Shown: in pieces, positions 6,497 to 12,259 of the stretch | Layout: each line of letters begins with the position of its first letter | Position numbering within the stretch: the first letter of the stretch is position 1 | Source: an uncultured Lachnospiraceae bacterium | GTDB taxonomy: Bacteria; Bacillota; Clostridia; Lachnospirales; Lachnospiraceae | Direction: 5' to 3' | NCBI GenBank assembly: GCA_910586615.1 | Contig: CAJUJP010000006.1 | Coordinates: forward strand, 33,757 to 50,700 | DNA: 16,944 nt | Position numbers and translations under genes: made by a program | Notes under the pieces: generated by a model | The model's input: only the letters and a program-made list of their open reading frames with translations | Told to the model about the DNA's origin: nothing | Databases searched by the model: none

Positions 6497-7592
6497 TCTG
6501 AAAGATATTGAAAATTTCAAAATACATGGAAGAACCGATGAGACGCAGGATCCGCTGCCTCTTTTTTTCAACGGAAGCGGTGTGGAAGTGAATGTGACCG
6601 GTACGGAGCTCTGGATTGATGTGGAGGTCGATTATGATACCCATGAACCCTGGATCTGGACAGCATTGAACGATGCTTTTATGAGCAGGCAGATGCTGAC
6701 GGCCGGAACAGGTTCCGTCTGCCTGTTTCGCGGTATGAGTCCGGAAGCGGTTAAAAATGTTAAGTTTTTCAGGGAACTGCAGGCCATGTCCGAGGACTGT
6801 GGCTGCCGTCTGCTGGTCAGGGGATTTCGCTGTGACGGGGAGTTCCTGCCGGTGAGATCCAGACGTTATAAGCTGGAATTTATCGGGGACAGCATTACTT
6901 CCGGTGAGGGAACATACGGGGCGGAAGAAGATACAGACTGGGTATCTATGTATATGGGCAGCAGCCGGAATTATGCGAGAATGGTTTCCGATGCACTGGA
7001 TGCGGAGTACCGTCTGATTTCTCAGGGAGGCTGGGGTGTGCTGACCGGCTGGGAAAATGATCCGCGCCACAATATTCCTTCCCGCTATGAGAAGATATGC
7101 GGTCTGGCGGAAGGGGAAATAAATGAAAAGCTGGGTGCCGGGAAACCCTATGATTTCAGCAGCTGGGTGCCGGATGCAATTATTGTGAACCTGGGTACAA
7201 ACGATGCCAGCGCGTTCAACCAGCCGGCATGGACAGATCCTGAGAGCGGGCAGACCTTTGAGCAGCGCAAAGAAGCTGACGGAACATTTCATCCTGAGGA
7301 TCTTGCGCGCTTTGAACAGGCAGTGGCGGATTTTCTTAAGATGATACGACGGAATAACCCGACATCCCATATTGTCTGGGTTTATGGGATGCTGGGATAT
7401 GATCTCACCCTTGCCATTACAGATGCCATGAATATGTACCGGAAAGATACCAGAGACAGCAATATCGGGTTTTTGCAGCTTCCGGTCATGACCGGAGAAA
7501 CGGTAGGCGCCCATTTCCATCCGGGAGAAAAATGCCATGTAAAGGCGGCGCAGGCGATTATAGAGTATTTAAAGACGCTTTTAAATGCTTAA
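6465..7592 (+). CDS. SGNH/GDSL hydrolase, carbohydrate esterase family 2-like (acetyl esterase)
   Basis: A 375-residue protein with no signal peptide, so probably cytoplasmic. Residues ~1-130 are a beta-rich domain, like the jelly-roll lobe of CE2 esterases. The SGNH domain starts at ~136: block I FIGDSITSGEG with nucleophile Ser143, block III NLGTNDAS (~242-249), block V GAHFHPGEKCH with catalytic His ~352. The Asp usually found three residues before that His is absent; CE2 enzymes are known to work with a Ser-His dyad, which supports the CE2 assignment. It likely removes O-acetyl groups from sugars or oligosaccharides imported by the cell. AGGAGG lies 8 nt before ATG 6465. It converges on an O-acetyltransferase gene, with the stop codons overlapping (7589-7592). 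Exact substrate cannot be read from sequence. Confidence 0.85.
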   Translation: MTVNQNLKTYSLKDIENFKIHGRTDETQDPLPLFFNGSGVEVNVTGTELWIDVEVDYDTHEPWIWTALNDAFMSRQMLTAGTGSVCLFRGMSPEAVKNVKFFRELQAMSEDCGCRLLVRGFRCDGEFLPVRSRRYKLEFIGDSITSGEGTYGAEEDTDWVSMYMGSSRNYARMVSDALDAEYRLISQGGWGVLTGWENDPRHNIPSRYEKICGLAEGEINEKLGAGKPYDFSSWVPDAIIVNLGTNDASAFNQPAWTDPESGQTFEQRKEADGTFHPEDLARFEQAVADFLKMIRRNNPTSHIVWVYGMLGYDLTLAITDAMNMYRKDTRDSNIGFLQLPVMTGETVGAHFHPGEKCHVKAAQAIIEYLKTLLNA

Positions 7593-8173
7593 TTGTTTTC
7601 CCTGACGATACGACAGGGATTTCCATAAGCGACCACATTGTCCGGGATATCCTTGGTGACAATGCTTCCCGCGCCGATTACCACATTACTGCCGATGGTA
7701 ACGCCCGGCATGATAATGGCGCCGCCGCCGATCCATACATTATCGCCGATGATAACCGGCGCCGTCTGTGTTTTGCAGAATTCAAAGGAACCGTCCTCTC
7801 TGGGTGTGCCGAACCGGTCTGCCGCGTTGGCAGGATGAAAGGCAGTGTAAATCTGTACGTTGGGCGCAATCAGTGCATTGTCGCCGATGACGATCCTGTT
7901 ATCATCCAGAAAGGTACAGTTCATATTTACCTCACAGTTATTTCCGAAATAGATGTTATTTCCGTAATCAGCAAAAAAGGGTGCAGTGATCCATAAGTTT
8001 GTGCCCCGTCCGCCCAGCAGTTCGGATAAGATGCGGTCTTTTTCCGCCGCATTATCAGAATCAGTCATGTTGTAGTCACGAACCAGGTTCTTGGCTTTGT
8101 GCCATTGGGTGATCAGTTCTTCGTCGCCGCAGTCATAAAGCTGTCCGGCGAGCATTTTTTCTCTTTCGGTCAT
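7589..8173 (-). CDS. Sugar O-acetyltransferase (maltose/galactoside acetyltransferase family)
   Basis: A 194-residue left-handed beta-helix enzyme of the LacA/Maa/NodL family, which uses acetyl-CoA to acetylate sugar hydroxyls. The N-terminal helical segment begins MTEREKMLAGQLYD, typical of the Maa family. Hexapeptide repeats run from ~70 to 190 (for example IYFGNNCEVN, IVIGDNALIAPNV, VIIGDNVWIGGGAIIMPGV, TIGSNVVIGAGSIVTKDIP). The catalytic His is in YTAFHPANAADR, near 113. GGAGA upstream of ATG 8171-8173 supports the start. Length fits the family. The stop codon overlaps that of the convergent acetyl esterase, and the two genes have opposite chemistry on acetyl groups, which suggests a linked role in sugar acetylation. 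The physiological acceptor is unknown; many members are called detoxification enzymes for non-metabolisable sugars. Confidence 0.92.
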   Translation of the reverse strand: MTEREKMLAGQLYDCGDEELITQWHKAKNLVRDYNMTDSDNAAEKDRILSELLGGRGTNLWITAPFFADYGNNIYFGNNCEVNMNCTFLDDNRIVIGDNALIAPNVQIYTAFHPANAADRFGTPREDGSFEFCKTQTAPVIIGDNVWIGGGAIIMPGVTIGSNVVIGAGSIVTKDIPDNVVAYGNPCRIVRENN

Positions 8174-8348
8174 GTGGGACTCTCCTTATCGTTTCAATAT
8201 ATAAATTGTATTCATTCTAATGTATCCTTTGTTAAAAGGCAAGGACTTTATATTATGGGATAAAGCAGGAAAAATCAAATGTTTTGGTTGAACAGATCTA
8301 TGAAAACAATGTGTTAGACATTATGACAGAGGACAGGAGATAATCCGC

Positions 8349-8402
8349 ATGAAATTTGCGTCGCCCCGTCGCGAGAACGCTCCGGAATGGAGATTTTTAT
8401 GA
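8349..8402 (+). CDS. Putative 17-residue leader peptide MKFASPRRENAPEWRFL
   Basis: ATG 8349 follows AGGAGA with about 8 nt spacing and opens an 18-codon frame whose TGA overlaps the DUF1848 start codon as ATGA, a classic translational-coupling arrangement. The same peptide core (KFASPRRENA-EWR) is encoded in one frame of the minus-strand leader of the LytTR regulator (2959-3008). Of six base differences, four leave the peptide unchanged. Whether the peptide is made is unknown; the constraint may instead be on RNA structure. Confidence 0.4.
   Translation: MKFASPRRENAPEWRFL
8352..8401 (+). repeat. Shared structured leader element, copy B, overlapping the DUF1848 gene start
   Basis: Matches the minus-strand stretch 3008-2959 at 44 of 50 positions. 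Contains the GGAG ribosome binding site (8389-8392) and the start codon (8399-8401) of the DUF1848 gene. Hairpin 1 pairs TCGC with GCGA where copy A pairs TCAC with GTGA, a compensatory A-T to G-C change. Hairpin 2 pairs CTCC with the GGAG of the ribosome binding site around a GGAAT loop, so it could hide that site. Confidence 0.75.
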
Positions 8403-9421
8403 TTCTAAGTGTAAGCCGCAGAACTGATATCCCCAATTATTACTCCGACTGGTTTTTCAACAGGATAAAAGAAGGCTTTCTTTATGTCAGAAATCCCATG
8501 AACCCGCACCAGATCAGCAAAGTCACATTATCGCCGGAACTGGTTGACTGCATTGTTTTCTGGACGAAAAACCCGGAACCGATGTTTAACAGGCTGAGTG
8601 AACTGGATAGATATGCATATTATTTTCAGTTTACACTGACCGGATACGGGCGGGATATAGAACCCGGTGTGCCCCATAAAAAAGAAAGAATGATACCGGT
8701 TTTTCAAAAACTGTCGGATAGAATCGGCAGTCACAGGGTAGTCTGGCGGTATGATCCCATCCTGTTCAATGATACTTACACGCCGGATTGTCATTTGCGG
8801 GCTTTTGCACAAATTACCAGTGCGCTGTCGGGTTATACAAAAAGGTGCGTGATCAGCTTTGTGGATGAATATGCGAGAAACCGGGCGGCAATGAAGGCAC
8901 TGGGAGTCAGGGATATAGATTCGTCCGGCAGGAAGGATCCGGAGCCTGCGGACAGGCCGGTCATGGGCGGGCAGAAATCTTATAATGAAAATACGATTAG
9001 TCACAACAGTCTGAAAGAATTTGCAGCAGAAATAAGCAGCATTGCCCGTCGAAACGGCATGGAAATCTATACCTGCGCAGAGAAAACAGATCTGGCGGAC
9101 TGCGGTATCAGACATGGAAGCTGCATTGACAGGACGCTGATTGAGGAAATCATCGGATGTACGATAAAGGCGGAGCAGGACAGAAACCAGCGGGCAGAGT
9201 GCGGCTGTGTGGAAAGTGTGGAGGTGGGCACATATCATACCTGTCCAAACGGCTGCAGATATTGTTATGCCAATGACAGCCGGGAAAAAGCGGAGAAAAA
9301 TCACAGAGTTTATGATGCTTCTTCTCCGATCCTGTGCAGCCGGATCGAAGACGGTGATAAGATTACGGAACGGAAAGTTGTATCATTGAAAGACGGACAG
9401 ATTAGGCTTTTCAGTGATTAA
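8399..9421 (+). CDS. DUF1848 family protein with C-terminal CX3CX2C cluster
   Basis: A 340-residue protein of the DUF1848 family, recognised by its N-terminus (ILSVSRRTDIPNYYSDWFFN, then VRNPMNP, FWTKNPEP), the central WRYDPILFN, and the cysteine-rich C-terminus ECGCVES...TCPNGCRYCYAN. Cysteines near 282, 286 and 289 form CX3CX2C, the spacing that holds the 4Fe-4S cluster in radical SAM enzymes, here near the C-terminus rather than the N-terminus; Cys 226, 235, 242, 254, 268 and 270 could hold more metal. No enzymatic function is established for the family that I can cite. I start it at 8399 (GGAG 6 nt upstream, and family members begin M-I-L-S-V-S-R-R); the in-frame ATG at 8387 lies in the binding-site region. 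A GC dyad after the stop (GCCGGT/ACCGGC, ~9426-9450) lacks a T-run. Confidence 0.88.
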   Translation: MILSVSRRTDIPNYYSDWFFNRIKEGFLYVRNPMNPHQISKVTLSPELVDCIVFWTKNPEPMFNRLSELDRYAYYFQFTLTGYGRDIEPGVPHKKERMIPVFQKLSDRIGSHRVVWRYDPILFNDTYTPDCHLRAFAQITSALSGYTKRCVISFVDEYARNRAAMKALGVRDIDSSGRKDPEPADRPVMGGQKSYNENTISHNSLKEFAAEISSIARRNGMEIYTCAEKTDLADCGIRHGSCIDRTLIEEIIGCTIKAEQDRNQRAECGCVESVEVGTYHTCPNGCRYCYANDSREKAEKNHRVYDASSPILCSRIEDGDKITERKVVSLKDGQIRLFSD

Positions 9422-9489
9422 GCCAGCCGGTAAGCCTGAGACCGGCCAGATCCCGGGAATTATATTTTTGAGGATATGAAATGATAATG

Positions 9490-9519
9490 TTGTCACCGGC
9501 AGGCAGAAAGTGGTAGTAT
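9490..9519 (+). promoter_or_regulatory. Predicted promoter for the ROK kinase
   Basis: TTGTCA (9490-9495) and TAGTAT (9514-9519) are 18 bp apart and lie 40 bp upstream of the fructokinase start, downstream of the DUF1848 stop. The -10 is imperfect; an AT-rich GTATATAAG follows directly. Confidence 0.45.
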
Positions 9520-9558
9520 GTATATAAGATTTAAAATTAAGAAAAGGAGAAACCGCAT

Positions 9559-10437
9559 ATGAAACTGGGGGCATTAGAAGCAGGCGGCACTAAAATGGTG
9601 TGTGCCATCGGAGATGAGACAGGAAAGATTTTTGAACAGGTGTCTATACCAACCGAGACACCGGAAATTACCATACCGAAATTGATTGATTTTTTTAAGG
9701 AGCGGGAAGTGGATGCGCTGGGGATCGGATGCTTCGGCCCGGTTTCTTTGAACAAAAAAGCATCCAATTACGGCAGTATTACTTCTACACCGAAGCTGGC
9801 ATGGAAGGATTATAACATTGTAGGGGCATTTGCGGATGCACTGCATTGTCCCATCGGGTTCGATACAGATGTGAACGGATCCGTACTTGGGGAAGTGACC
9901 TTCGGGCAGGCGAAAGGTAAAAACTGTGTGATCTATCTCACGATCGGTACCGGTGTGGGCGGCGGAATCTATATAGACGGCAAGCTTCTTCACGGAATGG
10001 TGCATCCGGAAGCCGGACATGTCCTGATTCGAAAGAGAAGCGATGACCAGTATGAGGGAAAATGTCCTTATCATAAGACTTGTCTGGAAGGGCTTGCTGC
10101 AGGACCTGCAATCGAGGAACGGTGGGGGAAAAAAGCGGTAGAACTGGCCGATAAAACAGAAGTCTGGGATCTGGAAGCGGATTATATCGCGCAGGCGCTG
10201 ATGGGCTATATTGTAACTTTATCACCCGAAATGATCATTCTGGGCGGCGGCGTAATGCATCAGGAACAGCTTTTCCCGCTGATCAGGACAAAGGTGTCGG
10301 AGCTGCTTGGTGGTTATGTGGAGGCGAAGGAACTGGAAGACATGGAACATTACATCGTACCTGCCAGCCTGCATGATGATCAGGGTATTATGGGATGCCT
10401 GGAACTGGCAAGGCGGGCATTGTCCGAAGAAGAGTAA
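9559..10437 (+). CDS. ROK-family fructokinase-like sugar kinase
   Basis: A 292-residue cytoplasmic kinase that should phosphorylate a hexose, most likely fructose to fructose-6-phosphate, with ATP. The N-terminal phosphate loop is GALEAGGTKMVCAIG; residues ~54-60 read ALGIGCFGP; the catalytic Asp is in FDTDVNGSVLGE (~104); the adenosine/phosphate motif is LTIGTGVGGGI (~127-137). The ROK zinc site is visible as HPEAGH followed by CPYHKTCLEGLAAGPAIEERWG, with His154, Cys169, His172 and Cys175. The short form and this zinc block match the ScrK/GmuE/YdhR subgroup rather than glucokinases or NagC repressors, and there is no DNA-binding domain. AAGGAG precedes ATG 9559. It appears monocistronic, with its own promoter and a strong hairpin after the stop. 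Confidence 0.9.
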   Translation: MKLGALEAGGTKMVCAIGDETGKIFEQVSIPTETPEITIPKLIDFFKEREVDALGIGCFGPVSLNKKASNYGSITSTPKLAWKDYNIVGAFADALHCPIGFDTDVNGSVLGEVTFGQAKGKNCVIYLTIGTGVGGGIYIDGKLLHGMVHPEAGHVLIRKRSDDQYEGKCPYHKTCLEGLAAGPAIEERWGKKAVELADKTEVWDLEADYIAQALMGYIVTLSPEMIILGGGVMHQEQLFPLIRTKVSELLGGYVEAKELEDMEHYIVPASLHDDQGIMGCLELARRALSEEE

Positions 10438-10447
10438 CAGTTTATAA

Positions 10448-10480
10448 AGCCGGCAGTACTCAAAACAAGTACTGCCGGCT
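10448..10480. terminator. Perfect 13-bp hairpin between convergent genes, bidirectional terminator candidate
   Basis: AGCCGGCAGTACT (10448-10460) and AGTACTGCCGGCT (10468-10480) pair perfectly around CAAAACA. It sits between the ROK kinase (plus) and rubredoxin (minus). Neither side has a clean T-run (GATTATAGATCG on the right; TTTATAAA on the left when read on the minus strand), so it may serve as a weak bidirectional terminator or mRNA 3' end stabiliser. Confidence 0.7.
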
Positions 10481-10524
10481 GATTATAGATCGTTCTGTTT
10501 GTAAATAACGTATCCAGAATTTAT

Positions 10525-10698
10525 TTAGTTGTAATTATCGATACAGGGCTGAAACATGTCTTTGGTCACGCCGCAGAGAGGGCAGCACCAGTCTGCCGGA
10601 ATGTCCTCAAATGCCGTGCCGGGCTTAATGCCATGCTCCGGATCTCCTTTTTCAGGATCATAAGTATATCCACAGGGATTACAAAAATATTTCTGCAT
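10525..10698 (-). CDS. Rubredoxin
   Basis: A 57-residue iron protein. The four cysteine ligands are in CNPC (Cys6, Cys9) and CPLC (Cys39, Cys42), with the surrounding hallmarks GYTYDPEKGDPEHGI, PGTAFEDIPADW and CGVTKDMF. Length is normal for rubredoxins (about 52-58). It passes single electrons in the cytoplasm; beside a reverse rubrerythrin it probably serves, via NAD(P)H:rubredoxin oxidoreductase, as the electron donor for peroxide and oxygen reduction. AAGGAG lies 10 nt before ATG 10696-10698. It is the last gene of the minus-strand run perR, rubrerythrin, rubredoxin; the 89-bp gap after rubrerythrin contains a decayed copy of the double-hairpin repeat. An extra cysteine (Cys38) directly precedes the third ligand, and there is another at Cys52. 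Confidence 0.95.
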   Translation of the reverse strand: MQKYFCNPCGYTYDPEKGDPEHGIKPGTAFEDIPADWCCPLCGVTKDMFQPCIDNYN

Positions 10699-10720
10699 AA
10701 TCTTTCGTCTCCTTATTTTT

Positions 10721-10768
10721 TATGGTATAGTAAATTCTCCGCATATTTGAGTTCACGAAGCGAATCTC
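10721..10768 (+). repeat. Double-hairpin repeat, copy 3 (decayed, hairpin 1 only)
   Basis: TATGGTATAG at 10721 matches the start of copy 4 and GAGTTCACGAAGCGAATCTC (10749-10768) matches hairpin 1 with one substitution. The second hairpin and T-run are missing; instead TTTGAG/CTCAAA flanks give a longer stem (about 10746-10771). It lies in the rubrerythrin-rubredoxin gap, so this operon's transcript reads through it in antisense orientation. Confidence 0.7.
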
Positions 10769-10787
10769 AAACGGGCTTTGTTTGTTT

Positions 10788-11327
10788 TTAGCCGAAGTAT
10801 CTCTTTAACAGACCTTCAAATGCTTTTCCGTGTCTTGCCTCGTCGCGGGCCATCTCATGAACGGTATCATGGATCGCATCCAGATTAGCAGCTTTTGCGC
10901 GTTTAGCGAGATCAAATTTGCCTGCGGTTGCGCCGTTCTCAGCATCGACTCTCATTTCCAGATTCTTCTTGGTGGAATCGGTTACCACTTCACCTAACAG
11001 TTCAGCAAATTTAGCAGCATGCTCAGCCTCTTCCCAGGCAGCTTTCTCCCAGTACAGACCAATCTCAGGATAGCCTTCTCTATGTGCTACTCTTGCCATT
11101 GCAAGATACATGCCGACTTCTGTACACTCACCGTTAAAGTTTGCACGAAGATCAGCCATGATGTCCTCGCTGACACCCTTGGCAACGCCTACAACGTGCT
11201 CAGCAGCCCAGTCTCTTTCACCGCCCTGTGCCGTAAATTTCTCAGCAGGCGCATTACATACCGGACATTTCTCCGGAGCGGAATCTCCTTCGTGAACATA
11301 ACCACATACCTGACATACAAATTTCAT
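10788..11327 (-). CDS. rbr: Reverse rubrerythrin (N-terminal rubredoxin domain, C-terminal diiron domain)
   Basis: A 179-residue peroxide/oxygen reductase. Residues 1-~33 form a rubredoxin-like iron site with CQVCGYVH (Cys5, Cys8) and CPVCNAPAEKF (Cys21, Cys24). The rest is a ferritin-like four-helix bundle with diiron ligands in NGECTEVGMY (~65-74), WEEAEHAAKFAE (~98-109, E-E-x-E-H) and EMARDEARHGKAFE (~158-171, E-x-x-x-x-E-x-x-H). Ordinary rubrerythrin has the rubredoxin domain at the C-terminus; this order is that of reverse rubrerythrins of clostridia, strongly induced by air. It reduces H2O2 to water with electrons from rubredoxin, encoded next. I start at ATG 11325-11327 (GGAG 9 nt upstream); an in-frame ATG 17 codons earlier would add a non-homologous tail. 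Likely controlled by the upstream PerR. Confidence 0.95.
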   Translation of the reverse strand: MKFVCQVCGYVHEGDSAPEKCPVCNAPAEKFTAQGGERDWAAEHVVGVAKGVSEDIMADLRANFNGECTEVGMYLAMARVAHREGYPEIGLYWEKAAWEEAEHAAKFAELLGEVVTDSTKKNLEMRVDAENGATAGKFDLAKRAKAANLDAIHDTVHEMARDEARHGKAFEGLLKRYFG

Positions 11328-11354
11328 GATCGTATTCTCCTTTTCTTTGTTAAA

Positions 11355-11393
11355 ATTATATCGTAAGGCGTTATGCAAAACATATGCGCCTTA
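11355..11393 (-). promoter_or_regulatory. Rubrerythrin promoter with overlapping ~30-bp dyad
   Basis: On the minus strand a perfect TATAAT (11360-11355) lies 28 nt upstream of the rubrerythrin start codon. Immediately upstream, 11364-11393 forms an inverted repeat: TAAGGCG and CGCCTTA arms with inner ATG/CAT pairing and one bulge. The dyad covers the spacer and -35 region, and no good -35 is visible. This position fits an operator or activator site. It does not resemble the PerR palindrome at 11868. Confidence 0.5.
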
Positions 11394-11464
11394 TGACCGA
11401 TCAGATTCATATTCCCAGCCTTTACTCCAAGTTTTGGTAATTATAACATAAAAAATACATTAAG

Positions 11465-11851
11465 CTAAAGATTTTTATAACAATTTCCGCAAATCCCGTG
11501 GAAATAGGTAACATGATCCTGAATCATGCCGTCAAAACACTGACCGGCAATTTCTGTTATATGGTCGATGCTGTCCATTTCCAGATCAATAACGCTGCCG
11601 CATTCTGTACAGACACAGTGGTAATGCCTGGAGGTGTCTGCGTCAAAATGGTCCGTGCCATCACCTACCTGCAGCCGCCGGATTTCACCCAGATCAGCCA
11701 GAAGTGAGAGATTACGGTACACGGTTCCCAGGCTGATATTGGGATATTCCTGCCGCACGTTCATGTAAATCGTATCGGCGGTGGGGTGATCCTTGCGGGT
11801 CATAAGGAAGTCTTTGATGACTTGTCTTTGTCTGCTGTATTTCATTGCCAT
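11465..11851 (-). CDS. perR: Fur-family peroxide-responsive repressor, PerR-like
   Basis: A 128-residue Fur-family metalloregulator. The winged-helix DNA-binding domain fills ~1-78 (KYSRQRQVIKDFLM, HPTADTIYMNVR, ISLGTVYRNLSLLADLGEI). The metal site region HFDADTSRHYHCVC (~68-81) holds the His/Asp cluster used by PerR to bind Fe or Mn and to sense H2O2 by histidine oxidation. The structural zinc site is two CXXC pairs, CTEC (81/84) and CGNC (121/124). I start at ATG 11849-11851 because AAAGGGGAA precedes it; a start 23 codons earlier would be unusually long and run over the operator. PerR over Fur or Zur is inferred from the HFDxxTxxHYH block and the downstream rubrerythrin-rubredoxin genes. 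A perfect palindrome between promoter and start implies autoregulation. Confidence 0.85.
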   Translation of the reverse strand: MAMKYSRQRQVIKDFLMTRKDHPTADTIYMNVRQEYPNISLGTVYRNLSLLADLGEIRRLQVGDGTDHFDADTSRHYHCVCTECGSVIDLEMDSIDHITEIAGQCFDGMIQDHVTYFHGICGNCYKNL

Positions 11852-11867
11852 TTTAAATTCCCCTTTA

Positions 11868-11888
11868 AAATAGTAATGATTACTATTT
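11868..11888. promoter_or_regulatory. Perfect 21-bp palindrome, PerR/Fur-box operator
   Basis: AAATAGTAAT (11868-11877), central G, ATTACTATTT (11879-11888) is a perfect 10-1-10 inverted repeat. It has the arrangement and AT-richness of PerR/Fur boxes and lies directly downstream of the -10 box of perR, covering the expected transcription start and early leader. Bound repressor would block transcription of perR itself. Confidence 0.85.
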
Positions 11889-11896
11889 CTAAAATT

Positions 11897-11925
11897 AATA
11901 TAACAGAACGACAGGGACATGTCAA
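11897..11925 (-). promoter_or_regulatory. perR promoter
   Basis: On the minus strand, TTGACA (11925-11920, perfect consensus), a 17-bp spacer and TATATT (11902-11897). The -10 ends 9 bp before the palindromic operator. This is the strongest promoter match in the window. Confidence 0.85.
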
Positions 11926-12048
11926 TCGCAATATTTTATTTTTTGTGTACAGGATTTGTTCCGGTGAATCATATATTCAATTTTCGTGGCAGTCTGCTCG
12001 TGCAGTATCATGGAAATCAGTAGAAAGCGGGGGCAATAAGGTTTTATA

Positions 12049-12201
12049 GTTACTGTTCACACCCGCACCATGCACTTGCTGCATGGTGTCGGAGCCAGCG
12101 CCAAAATGCCTGTTTTTTGGCATTTTGTGTGCATCATCGTTGCAATTCACACTGGATAACTGTAAATTAATGCGAAATCTGGCATAGGTGTGAATTGTAA
12201 C
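12049..12201. mobile_element. 153-bp MITE-like element with 8-bp target duplication
   Basis: The left end GTTACTGTTCACACC (12049-12063) and right end GGTGTGAATTGTAAC (12187-12201) are inverted repeats matching at 13 of 15 positions. They are flanked flush by identical 8-bp direct repeats, GTTTTATA at 12041-12048 and 12202-12209, the mark of transposition. Inside are two strong hairpins: CACCATGCA/TGCATGGTG (12066-12088, extended by CCG/CGG with one bulge) and CAAAATGCC/GGCATTTTG (12102-12127). A second inner copy of the end motif (CAATTCACAC, 12143-12152) pairs perfectly with the right end. There is no coding frame, so it would need a transposase elsewhere. It occupies most of the otherwise gene-free 11926-12299 region. 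Confidence 0.75.
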
Positions 12202-12259
12202 GTTTTATAAACTTTTAATAACTTTATAGGAGATGTTTTATTTTTATCCTTTAAAAATG

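Noticed and set aside
6426..7538. Long minus-strand open frame opposite the esterase
   Set aside because: The plus-strand frame has clear SGNH motifs and a good ribosome binding site; the antisense translation is rich in Cys, His and Arg without recognisable domains.
7532..7996. Plus-strand open frame opposite the acetyltransferase
   Set aside because: The minus frame has hexapeptide repeats and the catalytic His; this frame is a shadow.
9421..9452. Intrinsic terminator after DUF1848
   Set aside because: GCCGGT/ACCGGC can pair but the loop is 9 nt and no T-run follows, so it is mentioned only in the gene entry.
11421..11460. PerR box upstream of rubrerythrin
   Set aside because: An AT-rich TTATAATTAC stretch is present on the minus strand, but only one half-site matches; it is not palindromic enough to call.
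12049..12201. Riboswitch or T-box upstream of the histidine kinase
   Set aside because: No T-box, S-box or other familiar core motif, and the flush 8-bp duplication with inverted ends explains the structure as an inserted element.
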